Source: Xanthomonas sp. Leaf148 (GTDB lineage Bacteria; Pseudomonadota; Gammaproteobacteria; Xanthomonadales; Xanthomonadaceae). From it: a stretch of 64,000 nucleotides of DNA. The position numbers and the translations under genes are program-made. Numbering within the stretch: position 1 is the stretch's first letter; each line of letters begins with the position of its first letter. The stretch is taken from positions 1,191,118 through 1,255,117 of the forward strand of contig NZ_LMOP01000008.1 in the NCBI RefSeq assembly GCF_001423585.1, written 5' to 3'. A model generated the notes under the pieces. It saw only the letters and a list, made by a program, of their open reading frames with translations. It was not told the DNA's origin and ran no database searches. Positions 17,737-27,395 of the stretch are shown here, in pieces.

Positions 17737-19502
17737 GCGGCCACCTGCCGCGCGGTGGCGATGTGTGCAATCGGGTTGGGTAATGGGGTGTAGTCGGACT
17801 GACGGTCGGCCCGTTGCAGCAGGCGCGTGCCGAGATTGTTCTTGCCCGGCAGTGGGGCGCCGTCGATCAAGCCTTGCAGCGCGGGTTGCGCGCCGTAGCG
17901 TTGTTGCCAGCGTGCGGCGAGCTCGCCCACGCACTGCCACAGCCGCACTTCCAGCACGCCATCGCCCTCGGTCAGATGGAAGATGGCTTCCGCCAGATTG
18001 TTCACCAGCGCGCAATAGGCAACGCGTTTCCAGCCTTGTTCCGGCGTGTAATACAGCGATTGCCGCGCACGTTCGCCCACACCCTGCAAGCGGCTTTCCG
18101 GCCAATGGTGGGCCAGCAGCTTGGTGCCTTCCAGATCGCGAATCCACACGCGCGTCGGCCAGCCGTCGGCAAAGCCGATCACGGTGTTCTGCAGATGCGG
18201 TTCCAGCGCGATGCCATGCTGGAACAGCGCGCTCCACACGCCATCCAGCAACAGGCCTGCATAAGCGCGGAACCACAGCAGTGTGGCGGTATGGCGGTCC
18301 ATCTGTGCGCTGCTCAGCGCCTGCAAGCGCTGGGCACACGCGCTGTTGCCCTGCGCATCACAAGTAAACAGGGCGGCGGCCACCTGCGGCTGCCAACGTG
18401 CGCGTTGCGCAGCAGGAATGGTCTTGCGATACAGGATGCCGAAACTTTCGGACAACGCACGTGCGGCCTGCGGGTCGGCATCGTGCAGGGCGCGGTCGAT
18501 CTGCGCGACATCCAGCGACGTGGCGGCAGGCTCCAGCATCACGTCGAAGCCCGGTACCTGCGCCGCCAGTGCCTGCCAGCTGGGCGCCAGCAGGTCGGTC
18601 AGCGCGACCGCACTTTCCAGTTCGTACCACGCATTCTTGCGGACGCAATTGGTCAGCCGCACATGCACCGAGCACTTGAGAAAGTAATCCAGCTGCGGGT
18701 GATACAGCGTCCGCACCGACGAGGTGGGCCGTAGTACATCGCCGCGCAGGCCGACCGGCGTGATCCATCCGCGCGCTTGCAAGGTGCGCAGCAGCGGGTC
18801 GTCGAGCAGGCGTTGCGCCTCCCACGGATGGCAGGGGTAGAGATCGTCGCTGCCGGACAGCTGCCTCAGGCTGGCGCGCACGTTCTTGCCTTGCACGCGC
18901 AGCAGGCGTGGGTCGATACGGAACCAGAACAACTGAAATGCCGCACGCGCTTCCGGTGCACAGGCGAGCACGTGGTCAAGCGCCACGCCTTCGCGGCTTT
19001 TCGGTGTGGGATGAAGCGCGTGGCCCCACAGCATCGATTGCTCGGCATCGATCATCGCATCGCCGGTGGGTGCGGTGCGCTGTGCCTGGCGCAGCATCGC
19101 TGCGGTGATCGCCACGCTGTTGGCGCTTTGCGCAAGCAGCTCCGGGTTGACCGCCTGCGTGCTGCCCAGCGATTGCAGCAGGCAGCGCGCCAACGCATGC
19201 GCGTCGAGCGCGTGCCACGGTTGGCCGGCACTTTTGAGAAACGGTGTGGACGCGAAGCGGCAGCGGCCCAAACGGTCTGCGTAGGCAATGCGCACGCACA
19301 CCGCGCCGGTATCGCCAAGGTCGATGCGCAGCCAACGTTGCTCGGCCATGCGCGGCCCGGGGCGATCCAGCCCGCGGTAATCGAAATCGGCTGCGCGTTG
19401 CGGGATGGCAAACTCGCGCAGGTAGCAGTTCAACCAGCAACTGCAGGCCTGTGCATCGGCCATGCTGTCGTACCAGGGGTCATGCATCGTGTGCAGCGAC
19501 AT
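17733..19502 (-). CDS. xssD: NIS siderophore synthetase XssD
   Basis: IucA/IucC-family, NRPS-independent siderophore (NIS) synthetase of 589 residues that should activate a citrate carboxyl with ATP and join it to an amine or alcohol. In the related PvsD/AcsD enzymes the partner is L-serine. Family motifs visible are DDLYPCHPWEAQRLL, RPTSSVRTLYHP, and ALEPHLQNTVIGFADGWPTR with the conserved E-x-H-x-Q-N. The chosen ATG at 19502 has AAGGAG eight bases upstream; it overlaps the end of xssC by 23 bases. Confidence 0.9.
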   Translation of the reverse strand: MSLHTMHDPWYDSMADAQACSCWLNCYLREFAIPQRAADFDYRGLDRPGPRMAEQRWLRIDLGDTGAVCVRIAYADRLGRCRFASTPFLKSAGQPWHALDAHALARCLLQSLGSTQAVNPELLAQSANSVAITAAMLRQAQRTAPTGDAMIDAEQSMLWGHALHPTPKSREGVALDHVLACAPEARAAFQLFWFRIDPRLLRVQGKNVRASLRQLSGSDDLYPCHPWEAQRLLDDPLLRTLQARGWITPVGLRGDVLRPTSSVRTLYHPQLDYFLKCSVHVRLTNCVRKNAWYELESAVALTDLLAPSWQALAAQVPGFDVMLEPAATSLDVAQIDRALHDADPQAARALSESFGILYRKTIPAAQRARWQPQVAAALFTCDAQGNSACAQRLQALSSAQMDRHTATLLWFRAYAGLLLDGVWSALFQHGIALEPHLQNTVIGFADGWPTRVWIRDLEGTKLLAHHWPESRLQGVGERARQSLYYTPEQGWKRVAYCALVNNLAEAIFHLTEGDGVLEVRLWQCVGELAARWQQRYGAQPALQGLIDGAPLPGKNNLGTRLLQRADRQSDYTPLPNPIAHIATARQVAA

Positions 19503-20664
19503 CGGCAGTTCTCCTTGAAGGAAAGCGCACCGCAACGGTGAGCGCAGCGCCAGCCGCAGCAACGGCGGCGGCCAGGAAAGGAAGTGCGGGGCCGGCGGCC
19601 TGAGCCAGCGCACCGGCTGCGGCGCCAGCGGCCACGCCGGCCCACTTGCCGCAGGCATCGAAACGGCCGAACAGGCGGCCGGCGCCCTGGCCGCTGGCGA
19701 CCAGCGCCAGGCTGCGATTGAGCCCGCGCAGGCCGAACAACATGCCAACGCCGAACAGCAGCCGCGCCACCGCCAGCGCGACGGCGTCGTGCAACAGCGC
19801 CTGCCACAGGCAGGCCAGCGCAAACAGCAGCAGCCCCGGGATCAGCCATGCCTCGCCATCGCCGCGCCGCCACCACGGCAACACCACCAGATAGACCAGA
19901 TGCGGCAGGCTGTAGAGCAGGCCGGCAAGCGCGTCGTGACCGGCACCGCGTTCAAGCGCATAGGGAATAAAGTACGGAAACGTCACCACCATCGCGAAGC
20001 AAAACAGAAACTGCGCGAGCAACAAGGCCGGCCACAACGATGCTGTGGTGGCCGACGGGTGTGTTGCAGGTTCGGTAGCTGATGACGTCGTCGCAGATGC
20101 AAGTGGACGCGCGTTGGGCTGATCCGCCGGCAATCGCCAGGTCAATGCAAAGGCAAGCAATGGCAGCAACGCGAGCGCGCGGTAGAGCGACTGCGCCGGA
20201 CCCAAGGCGAGGGCCAGCCCCAGCAACGCCGGTGCGCTGACCATCGCCAGTCGCGCCGAATACTGCGTCCAGTCCAGTGCGCGCGCCAAGGGGCCGGCCT
20301 GCGGTTGGCTGGCCAGATACGCATTGGCCGCCGCCAGCGAGCCGCCGCAGGTGCCTTGCACGATCAGGCCGATCACCAGCCAGGTCAGCGAGGGTGCGAA
20401 GCCGGCAATCGCAAAGCCCAATGCCAGCCCCAGTTGCGCGCGCAGCAACGAGCGTTTGCGTCCGTAGCGGTCCGCCAATCGCCCCCAGGTGCTCGCCGTC
20501 AACGCAGTGCACAAGGTGGGCAACACATACAGCACGCCGCTCCAGCCCACCGCCGCGGTGGGCGCCAGTTCGGCCAGAACCTGCGGCAGAAACAGCGGCA
20601 TGCCCAGGGCGGTGAAGGCCGCCAGATAGTGGGCCGCCAGCACCGGGGCGAGGATGCGTTTCAT
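19480..20664 (-). CDS. xssC: Siderophore exporter XssC (MFS)
   Basis: Major facilitator superfamily protein of 394 residues with about 12 hydrophobic segments, starting MKRILAPVLAAHYLAAF. The MFS signature between helices 2 and 3 is WGRLADRYGRKRSLL. It lies between the two synthetase genes, as PvsC does in the vibrioferrin operon, so export of the finished siderophore across the inner membrane is the likely job. The start overlaps the xssB stop (ATGA). Confidence 0.87.
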   Translation of the reverse strand: MKRILAPVLAAHYLAAFTALGMPLFLPQVLAELAPTAAVGWSGVLYVLPTLCTALTASTWGRLADRYGRKRSLLRAQLGLALGFAIAGFAPSLTWLVIGLIVQGTCGGSLAAANAYLASQPQAGPLARALDWTQYSARLAMVSAPALLGLALALGPAQSLYRALALLPLLAFALTWRLPADQPNARPLASATTSSATEPATHPSATTASLWPALLLAQFLFCFAMVVTFPYFIPYALERGAGHDALAGLLYSLPHLVYLVVLPWWRRGDGEAWLIPGLLLFALACLWQALLHDAVALAVARLLFGVGMLFGLRGLNRSLALVASGQGAGRLFGRFDACGKWAGVAAGAAAGALAQAAGPALPFLAAAVAAAGAALTVAVRFPSRRTADVAAHDA

Positions 20665-22463
20665 CGCTGACCACCGGCATGGCGACGCGGCTGCGGCTGT
20701 GTGTGCGCAAACGTGGTGCCGAACGGATTGGGCGCGCTGTCGCCGTAGAACTTGTTGATATCGGTCGCACCGGTGAGCTGCTTGCTGAGCAGGCTGCCGG
20801 CGCTGAGCAGGTACTTCACCGGCAACCGTGGTGCGGCCAGCAGGCGCCGCGCGGGCGCGGTGTCGATGCCATCGGCATCCAGCGTTGCCAGCGTCTGCGC
20901 AACCTGGTCCTGCAGTTGCGCAGCCAGCGGCGCGCGCAAGGCCGGCTGCCAGTCGGCCAGACCTTCGAGTATCGCCTGCAGATCCAGTTGCAGCACGATG
21001 GTGCAGAACATCTGCGCCAGCGCGTGTGTCTCGTTCACCGCGATCCGTGCGTCCTGCAGCGCGCCCAGGGTCTCGATGTACGGCAGCTGGGCACGCAATT
21101 GCGGCATCGCGATCCGCGCGGCGTCGTTGTCCTTCATCAACAGGCGCGTGGGCTGGCCATGCGCATAAACCAGTACGCTGTTCTGTTGATTGGCTTCCAG
21201 CGCAATGCCGTAGCGCAGCCACAGCCGCAGATGCACCGCGAGCAACAGTTCGGTGTATTCGCGCCACCAGGCCTGCACATCGCCGTGCGCGAACCGGTCG
21301 GCCAGATGCAGCGCCAGCGGCCGGCCGTCGGGCATCGGTGCGCATAGCGCGGCCACCGGGACCAGCGTGGTGGCGTCCAGCGGCGGATAACGCCGCACCA
21401 GATAGGCCAGATGCCGGGTGTCGCCGACATGCCCGCCATGCGACTCGTCGACGAACACGCAACGCCCCTGCAATGCGGGGTCGTGCGCATCGATACGGCG
21501 TAGCGCGCGCTCCAGCCAGTGCCCGTCGTACAGCGTGGAAGGTTTGATCAGGCGCAGATTCAATGCGCCCAGCGTGCGCATCGGGATCGGCAGCTTGAGA
21601 TGCAGATGCGGATGCTGCAGCGGCACCAGCGTGCGCACCGACAGGGTGGGGCGCACTTCCAGCCAGGCCTGCGGTGCGCGCAGCGTCCCGGGTGGAAGCG
21701 CAAAGTGCGGCTGTTCCATACGCGCCCAGACCAGCGGATGCACCGGCCAGGCGATGTGCGTCGCGGCGAGCGCGGGCGGCAGCCCCAGGGTAGCGAAGTC
21801 CGGCCATAACGCCTCTGGCGGTGCGCTGGTGCAACTGGCCAGTGCACGCGGAATCGCCAACCAACGCAGCGCGAAGGTGGGCGCAAATTCCGGTGCGTAG
21901 TGGCGCAGTTCGTCTGCGTCCAGGCCGGCCTTGGCGCGTGCGGTGGGGTAGAACGGATGATCGCGGTAGCTGGCCAGCTGGTCGCAGCGGTACGCGCGTT
22001 CGGCGGCATCGTCATGCTGCAGCGCCTTGGCCAATGCGGGCGCCTGCGCGGCATACGCCTGTTGCGCAAGACCACGGTGCGCGGCGGCGCACTCGGCTTC
22101 GTCGGCGTAGGCACGGTGCAGTTCCTGCGTTTCCAAATCCAGTTCGGCACTCATGCGTTGCAGCCATGCGCGCGCGCCCTGTTCGACATACGCAGCGTCG
22201 GAACCCTGCACGATCCAGCGATCGCCGCAGGCGCTGATGTCCTGCAGCACGCCGTGGCGATGGATCGGCAACCACAGCGAGCCGTTGGGCAGATGCGCGA
22301 TGCGCCACCAGCCGTCCACCGGGCTGGGGTCGGTCCAGGCGGCCAATGTGCTCGCGTCGGGCGTGGCTGGCGTGCCACGGCTGACGATCGCGCGCAGGTC
22401 CTCGCGCAGGCAGGCATCGATGATGCGGGTGGCGATGTAGCGCTGGTCGGCGGTGCTGCTCAT
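20661..22463 (-). CDS. xssB: NIS siderophore synthetase XssB
   Basis: Second IucA/IucC-family synthetase of the cluster, 600 residues. It carries the family blocks THIAWPVHPLVWARM, RPTLSVRTLVPLQHPH, HGGHVGDTRH and GIALEANQQNSVLVYAHGQP. By analogy with PvsB it should make the second amide or ester bond on citrate, joining the 2-ketoglutarate/alanine part. Which partner each synthetase uses is inferred from the Vibrio pathway. It overlaps both neighbours by four bases. Confidence 0.9.
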   Translation of the reverse strand: MSSTADQRYIATRIIDACLREDLRAIVSRGTPATPDASTLAAWTDPSPVDGWWRIAHLPNGSLWLPIHRHGVLQDISACGDRWIVQGSDAAYVEQGARAWLQRMSAELDLETQELHRAYADEAECAAAHRGLAQQAYAAQAPALAKALQHDDAAERAYRCDQLASYRDHPFYPTARAKAGLDADELRHYAPEFAPTFALRWLAIPRALASCTSAPPEALWPDFATLGLPPALAATHIAWPVHPLVWARMEQPHFALPPGTLRAPQAWLEVRPTLSVRTLVPLQHPHLHLKLPIPMRTLGALNLRLIKPSTLYDGHWLERALRRIDAHDPALQGRCVFVDESHGGHVGDTRHLAYLVRRYPPLDATTLVPVAALCAPMPDGRPLALHLADRFAHGDVQAWWREYTELLLAVHLRLWLRYGIALEANQQNSVLVYAHGQPTRLLMKDNDAARIAMPQLRAQLPYIETLGALQDARIAVNETHALAQMFCTIVLQLDLQAILEGLADWQPALRAPLAAQLQDQVAQTLATLDADGIDTAPARRLLAAPRLPVKYLLSAGSLLSKQLTGATDINKFYGDSAPNPFGTTFAHTQPQPRRHAGGQR

Positions 22464-23686
22464 GCGTGCACCTGCGCGTTGTCGATGCGCCAGTGCAGGC
22501 CCGCTTCGGCATGCACCACGGCCTGTTGCAGCGCCTGTGCATCACTGGCCACGGCGCTCAACACGCCCAGGTAATCCTTGTTGGAATGGCTCAGCTGGAT
22601 GCGTTCGCCCGGTGCACGCATGCGCCGGTAATGCACGTCGCTGTGTGCATCGTGATGACGGCGGTCTTCGCTGGCGGTGACCAGCTCGCCGTCGCGCTCG
22701 GCCACGTAATAGCGCAGCAAGGCATGCGCGCGGTCGCTGCGCAGCTGCGGCAATGGCTGGCCTAGATGCGGCGCCAGCGCGGCGGAAAACCATTGCCCGC
22801 CAAACATGCCGTCGAGCAGAAATTCGCGGCGGTCGCCGATGCTGCGGTAGTTGATCTCCACCAGCACCGGACCATCGTCGGTGAGGATGAATTCGCTATG
22901 GCATAGCCCAAATCCGACGCCGAAGGCGCGCAGCTGCTGCAGTGCCTGCGCAATCACCGGGGTCTGTACGTGCGCATCCCACTGCGCTTCGCATTCGACG
23001 AAATACGGCGGTGGCGACAGCCGCACCTTGAAGCCGCCGATGGCATGCAGCGTGTCGCCATCGCCCAGCGTTTCCAGCGTGAACAGCGGTCCGTGCAACA
23101 TGCCTTCCAGCAACACGGTGCGCTGCGGGTGGCGCTGCCACAGGTCGTCCAGATAGCTTTGCAATTGCGCAGCATCGGCGCAGTGGCGTACATCCAGGCT
23201 GGCCACGCCTTCGCGCGGCTTGGCCACCACCGGCCAGGGGATATCCGTTGGCACTGCGGCGCCCGACGTCAGCGTGCAGAACCACGGGCAGGGCAGGCCG
23301 CGTGCACGCAGGCGTTGCCGCATCGCCGCCTTGTTCTTGGCGGCGTAACACACCTGCCAGTCCTTGCCCGGCAGCCCAAATCCGGCGGCCACCAGCGCGG
23401 TGCTGGTCTGCAGATGATCGCTGTTGCTGAACACCGCGCGCGGCGCAATGCCGGCGTCATGCAGAACGTCCAGCACGCCCAGCGGATTGAAGACATCGCA
23501 TTCGATTACCCGCTGCGGCGCCTGCGCAGGGTGGTCGCGGAAATAGGCCAGGTGATCGAGGCGATGGTCGGTCAGCAACCACACCGGAACGCCTTGCGCG
23601 TGCGCGGCCGGCAGAAAGCCGTCGGTGATGGCCGGGTGGCAGACATGGGTGAGGATCACCAACGGTGCAGCGGATGTTGCAGTCAT
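22460..23686 (-). CDS. xssA: ATP-grasp ligase XssA
   Basis: ATP-grasp carboxylate-amine ligase of 408 residues, matching PvsA of vibrioferrin synthesis, which is thought to join alanine to 2-ketoglutarate. An N-terminal Rossmann-like region (VILTHVCHPAITDGFLPA) precedes the ATP-grasp core: YAAKNKAAMRQRLRARG, PWPVVAKPREGVASLDV, and the metal-binding VLVEINYRSIGDRR. The ATG at 23686 is chosen because similarity starts there; the frame runs further upstream but reads as non-coding sequence. It heads the coupled xssABCDE run. Confidence 0.87.
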   Translation of the reverse strand: MTATSAAPLVILTHVCHPAITDGFLPAAHAQGVPVWLLTDHRLDHLAYFRDHPAQAPQRVIECDVFNPLGVLDVLHDAGIAPRAVFSNSDHLQTSTALVAAGFGLPGKDWQVCYAAKNKAAMRQRLRARGLPCPWFCTLTSGAAVPTDIPWPVVAKPREGVASLDVRHCADAAQLQSYLDDLWQRHPQRTVLLEGMLHGPLFTLETLGDGDTLHAIGGFKVRLSPPPYFVECEAQWDAHVQTPVIAQALQQLRAFGVGFGLCHSEFILTDDGPVLVEINYRSIGDRREFLLDGMFGGQWFSAALAPHLGQPLPQLRSDRAHALLRYYVAERDGELVTASEDRRHHDAHSDVHYRRMRAPGERIQLSHSNKDYLGVLSAVASDAQALQQAVVHAEAGLHWRIDNAQVHA

Positions 23687-24031
23687 GGCAGTTCTCGTTC
23701 GACAGGGCGGTGGAAAAACCGGTACTGAAACGGGCTGCCTGGCGCCATGATCGGCGTTGGGTGGCCTGCGATGCAGTGATCGCAATGCCGCGTGCTGCGG
23801 CGCTGATGCGTGCTTCGTGCACGCCGTGTTTCTGGCGGCGGCCACAGCGGGATCGCCGTTGCCGTCGTGGGCGACCGATGCCCCTGTACATCGGTCGTGT
23901 GGTGCCGCTGCTGCTCCGTGCAGCGTGACGCTGATAAAACGGTGCAACCCTCGATCAGGTGCGCGTGGCGGCGACGAACAACTGCGCGAGTAGCACTTGC
24001 TGGTTGCTACCGCCTGCCGTGCGCACCGCGG
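23687..24031. other. Gap between xsuA and xssA
   Basis: No gene is visible in these 345 bases. The spacing suggests that xssA-E may have its own promoter, or that the receptor transcript is partly terminated here. I see no clear Fur box or terminator. Confidence 0.4.
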
Positions 24032-26173
24032 TTAGAACGTGTACTCCAGACCTGCAGTGAACGTGCGTGCGGGTGCGGCCTGACGGCCCCATGGGCTGGT
24101 GTCCACGCCGCGGAACCAGTACTGCCGGTCGAACAGATTGTTGATCGCCAGCGACGCGCTGAATTTTTGTCCATCGCGTTCGAACAAGGTATGGCTCACC
24201 TGCGTGTTCCAGACCATGTAGGCGGGCAACTGGCCCACCGAGGCGATGGCGTTCTCCTGCACGGTGTTGGCCGCATCGCTGAAGGCCTTGCTGAAGTAGT
24301 AGCCGGAGAGCGCGACAGTGGTATGACCGAGCGCGTAGTTGCCGCCCAGGGTGATCTGGTTGCGCGAGGTGTAGGGCACGCGGAAACCGCGGAACGCCCC
24401 TGATTCCTGGCTGGCATCCAGGTAGGCATAGCCTGCGTTGAGGGTGAGCGCACGCAGCTGTTCCGGGCTCCATTGCAGCTCCACCTCGCCACCTTGATGG
24501 CGGGTCTTGCCCAGATTGCGGAACACGCGGGTGGTGTTGTCCAGCTGGATCTGTTGATCGAAGTCGATCAGGTAGCCACCGACCTGGATGCGGGTACGGT
24601 CATTGGGTTGATAGCGTGTGCCGGCTTCGTAATTCCACGCCAGCTCGGCATCCAGATTGTTGCCGAAGATGATCTGGGTGACCTGCGGCGCGCGCATCGA
24701 ACGCTGCCCGTCCGCATAGAAGAACCACTGCGCGTTGGCCTGGAAGCCGACCGTCAGGCCGGGCAGCACGTCGCGCGTCTGGTTGAGGGTGCTCACCCCG
24801 GTGGTGCGGTTGAAATAGCGCGAATCCAGGCGCTCGTAGCGCAATCCGGGCGTGATGGTGATGCGCTCGTCCGGCAGCGTGATCGCATTGCTGACATAGG
24901 CGGCCAACGCACGGTCTTCGAACTGCCAATCGCGCACACTGGTGAACAGGCCATCGCGCAAGCGTAGGTTGCCAACCAGGAAATCGATGTCCTCGCGTAC
25001 CGCGCGCACGCCAGCGGTCCACTGTTGACGCACGCCGCCGGCATCGCCCATGCTCCAGTTCAGCCGTGGCTCGCTGCCCACCACGCGGAAGTCCCGTGGT
25101 GCGGTCTGGCGCAGTTGCGGCGGCAGGTCCGAGCGCCAGGTTTCGGTGGCGGCTTGGCGCATGCCGACGATGAAATTGCGGCTGCTGCGCGCGCTGAAAT
25201 TGGTCCAGGACAACCGAACATCCTTCATCGGCCCCCAATCGCCCAAGAGTTGCTCATAGCTCAACGATGCACGCGTGGTGCGCCCGTTGAAGCTATCCAG
25301 CGGGCGCGTGGACTGGCGCGGGTCGCGCCGATAATCGTCCGGGCTGAGCGCACCGGCCAGATCCATGTCCACCAGATACCGCTGCACGCTGGCCTTGATC
25401 AACTTGGTGTCGTCCAGCCACCACTCCGCACGCACGCGCAGATTGCTGATGTCGGTATCGCTATGTGCGCGCCAATACTCGCCCCAGGTGCGATTGGCAT
25501 CGACCTGCAGACCGAAATTGTCGGTGAGATAGCCGCCGCTGCTCAGCGCGCTGTCCTGCAGAAACTGGCCCTGGCCGCCGGCAGTGACCTTGTGCGCCAG
25601 CGTGGTGCTCCACTCGCTGGGAATCTCCTTGCTGACCAGATTGATCACCCCGCCCACATTGTTCGGCCCGTACTGCACGGCCGCGCCGCCGCGCACGATG
25701 TCGATGCGATCGATCTGATTCAGACCCACCGGAAACAACGACAAGCTGGTCTGCCCATACGGCGCCAGCGCCAGCGGGATGCCGTCTTCGAGCACCTGCA
25801 CGCGGCCGCTGCGGCTTTCGTACAGGCCGCGCAACATGATCTGCGGCAGTGCGCCGGTGCCGGTTTCGTCGAAGATCTTGATGCCCGGTACACGTTGCAG
25901 TGCATCGTCGAGCGAACGATTGCCGCCAGTGCGCAGCTGCTCGCGATCGATCACCTGGCGGCTGCCCGCGTAACGTTGCACGTCATCCGGTTTGGAACGG
26001 CCAAGCAGGCTGCCCTGTACCTGGATCGCATCCAGTGCACGGATCGGTGTCTGACCATCGACGACAGTGGCTTCGTTGGCAGCCGGCGCATCAGTGGCAA
26101 GCGCCACCTGCGGCAGACCGCAGCAGGCCGCGGCGATGGCGAGGGTCAGGGTGTGCAAACGGATCGGCGACAT
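24032..26173 (-). CDS. xsuA: TonB-dependent siderophore receptor XsuA
   Basis: Outer-membrane receptor of 713 residues, expected to take up the ferric siderophore made by the neighbouring genes. Signal peptide about residues 1-26 (ending QVALA), then a TonB-box-like ALDAIQVQG near residue 50. The plug domain has LRTGGNRSLDDALQRVPGI, VQVLEDGIPLALAPYGQ and IDRIDIVRGGAAVQYGPNNV. A 22-strand barrel follows, ending in FTAGLEYTF with the terminal phenylalanine typical of outer-membrane proteins. The start ATG directly abuts the stop of the upstream gene. Confidence 0.9.
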   Translation of the reverse strand: MSPIRLHTLTLAIAAACCGLPQVALATDAPAANEATVVDGQTPIRALDAIQVQGSLLGRSKPDDVQRYAGSRQVIDREQLRTGGNRSLDDALQRVPGIKIFDETGTGALPQIMLRGLYESRSGRVQVLEDGIPLALAPYGQTSLSLFPVGLNQIDRIDIVRGGAAVQYGPNNVGGVINLVSKEIPSEWSTTLAHKVTAGGQGQFLQDSALSSGGYLTDNFGLQVDANRTWGEYWRAHSDTDISNLRVRAEWWLDDTKLIKASVQRYLVDMDLAGALSPDDYRRDPRQSTRPLDSFNGRTTRASLSYEQLLGDWGPMKDVRLSWTNFSARSSRNFIVGMRQAATETWRSDLPPQLRQTAPRDFRVVGSEPRLNWSMGDAGGVRQQWTAGVRAVREDIDFLVGNLRLRDGLFTSVRDWQFEDRALAAYVSNAITLPDERITITPGLRYERLDSRYFNRTTGVSTLNQTRDVLPGLTVGFQANAQWFFYADGQRSMRAPQVTQIIFGNNLDAELAWNYEAGTRYQPNDRTRIQVGGYLIDFDQQIQLDNTTRVFRNLGKTRHQGGEVELQWSPEQLRALTLNAGYAYLDASQESGAFRGFRVPYTSRNQITLGGNYALGHTTVALSGYYFSKAFSDAANTVQENAIASVGQLPAYMVWNTQVSHTLFERDGQKFSASLAINNLFDRQYWFRGVDTSPWGRQAAPARTFTAGLEYTF

Positions 26174-26935
26174 CTACGGCGTGCTCCTGCAAGCGGGTAG
26201 GGAGGCGGGCGCGTCGAAGGTGGCCAGATGGCCGCGCAGCGCGCGTTGAATCAGGGCGCGATCTTCGCCGGCGAGTAGCCAGCGCAGATCCGGTTGTTGC
26301 AGCCAGTGCGCGCGTTGCGCATCGGTGCGTGGATTGGGGCAGAACGGCATATCGGCGGCGCGGCAGTGCGCGTGCAGCTGCAGCAGCAAGTCCCATACCT
26401 GTGCATGCGTGGGCTGCGGGCCCAGGCCCAGGTCCAGTGCAAGATCGAGCGCGCCTTCCATCACCAGGGCCACGCCGGGCACAGCGAGAATCTCGGCAAG
26501 CGCGGCAACGCCGGCGGCGCTTTCGATCATCGGCACGATGCGGATATCGCGGTTGGCCTGGGCGATATACGTGGGCAGATCGACGTTGCCGAAGCCGGTG
26601 ACGCGGCCGCCGGTGATCCCGCGCCGGCCCAGCGGCGGGAACCGCGCCGCGGCGACGGCGCGCGCCATCTGCTGCGCCGATTCGGCACGCGGCACCACGA
26701 TGCCGCGCGCGCCGGCATCGAGCACCCGGCCGATCAGTTTTTCGTCCACCTCCGGCACCCGCACCCACGCCTCGCAGCCGGACAGCTCACAGGCGCGGAT
26801 CGCGTGTTCCAGCTCGTCCGGCGCGCGCAACACGTGCTCCAGGTCCAGCACCACAAACCCATAGCCAATGCGGCCCAGCAGCTCGCACAGCTGCACGCTG
26901 GGCAATGCATTCAGAACGCCAACCGCATACGCCAT
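26174..26935 (-). CDS. HpcH/HpaI-family enzyme, SbnG-like
   Basis: HpcH/HpaI aldolase/citrate lyase-type TIM-barrel protein of 253 residues (258 if a TTG at 26950 is used). Visible are GYGFVVLDLEHVLRAPDELE, the R of WVRVPEVDEKLIGRVLDAG, RGIVVPRAESAQQMARAV, MIESAAGVAALAEI and ALVMEGALDLALDLGL. The closest functional parallel I know is SbnG, a citrate synthase of this fold that supplies citrate for staphyloferrin B. Leading a citrate-based siderophore operon fits the same role; an aldolase role cannot be excluded. It is preceded by a Fur-box-like palindrome. Confidence 0.8.
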   Translation of the reverse strand: MAYAVGVLNALPSVQLCELLGRIGYGFVVLDLEHVLRAPDELEHAIRACELSGCEAWVRVPEVDEKLIGRVLDAGARGIVVPRAESAQQMARAVAAARFPPLGRRGITGGRVTGFGNVDLPTYIAQANRDIRIVPMIESAAGVAALAEILAVPGVALVMEGALDLALDLGLGPQPTHAQVWDLLLQLHAHCRAADMPFCPNPRTDAQRAHWLQQPDLRWLLAGEDRALIQRALRGHLATFDAPASLPACRSTP

Positions 26936-26973
26936 GGAAGAGGCTGCCAAGGAAACGGGCGCTCATCCTGCTC

Positions 26974-26993
26974 TTGATGGGAATGATTATCAA
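26974..26993 (-). promoter_or_regulatory. Fur-box-like operator
   Basis: TTGATGGGAATGATTATCAA has symmetrical TTGAT/ATCAA ends and, on the minus strand, contains GATAATCATT, the core of Fur boxes. It lies about 40 bases upstream of the first gene of the siderophore operon, where iron-bound Fur would block transcription. No other site of this kind was noticed in the window. Confidence 0.7.
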
Positions 26994-26999
26994 GTGTGT

Positions 27000-27395
27000 T
27001 GGGTGGTTACTTTTCGTGACTAGGACACTTGCGCTCGTTGCCATTGTCCCTGGGCTCCACGATGCAGGGAGTCTGAAGATCAGCGTTTCTGGCAGCGGTT
27101 GAACCCAAACAGATGCGCTCTATTCGTTGGATAGTGTTGCATCGCCATACACGAGTGGCAGCATGATTTAACTGTAGCAATTGGTTTGAGTGTTGCGAGC
27201 TCTAGGCCTATCGCCATAGTTTGCGTTTTCCAGCCAAACGTCACGTGGATGAATGCATTCCGGGTGTTGGAGATATAACACCTGTGTAATTGATGCCGAA
27301 AAGACCTCAGGAAAGACGTAATAGTTAGTGAATCTTGCATGCTTCATGGAAGCGGCGTAGGCTCCTGCGAAAGGATGCTGATTGGCGAAAACACC
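27000..27395. other. AT-richer intergenic stretch
   Basis: No gene is seen. The sequence is clearly richer in A and T than the window average. It probably contains the start signals of the lipoprotein gene to the right, and of the siderophore operon at its left edge. Confidence 0.4.

Noticed and set aside
23687..23947. N-terminal extension of xssA
   Set aside because: The extra 87 residues are low in hydrophobic order, have no family match I know, and the ATG at 23686 starts the conserved part.
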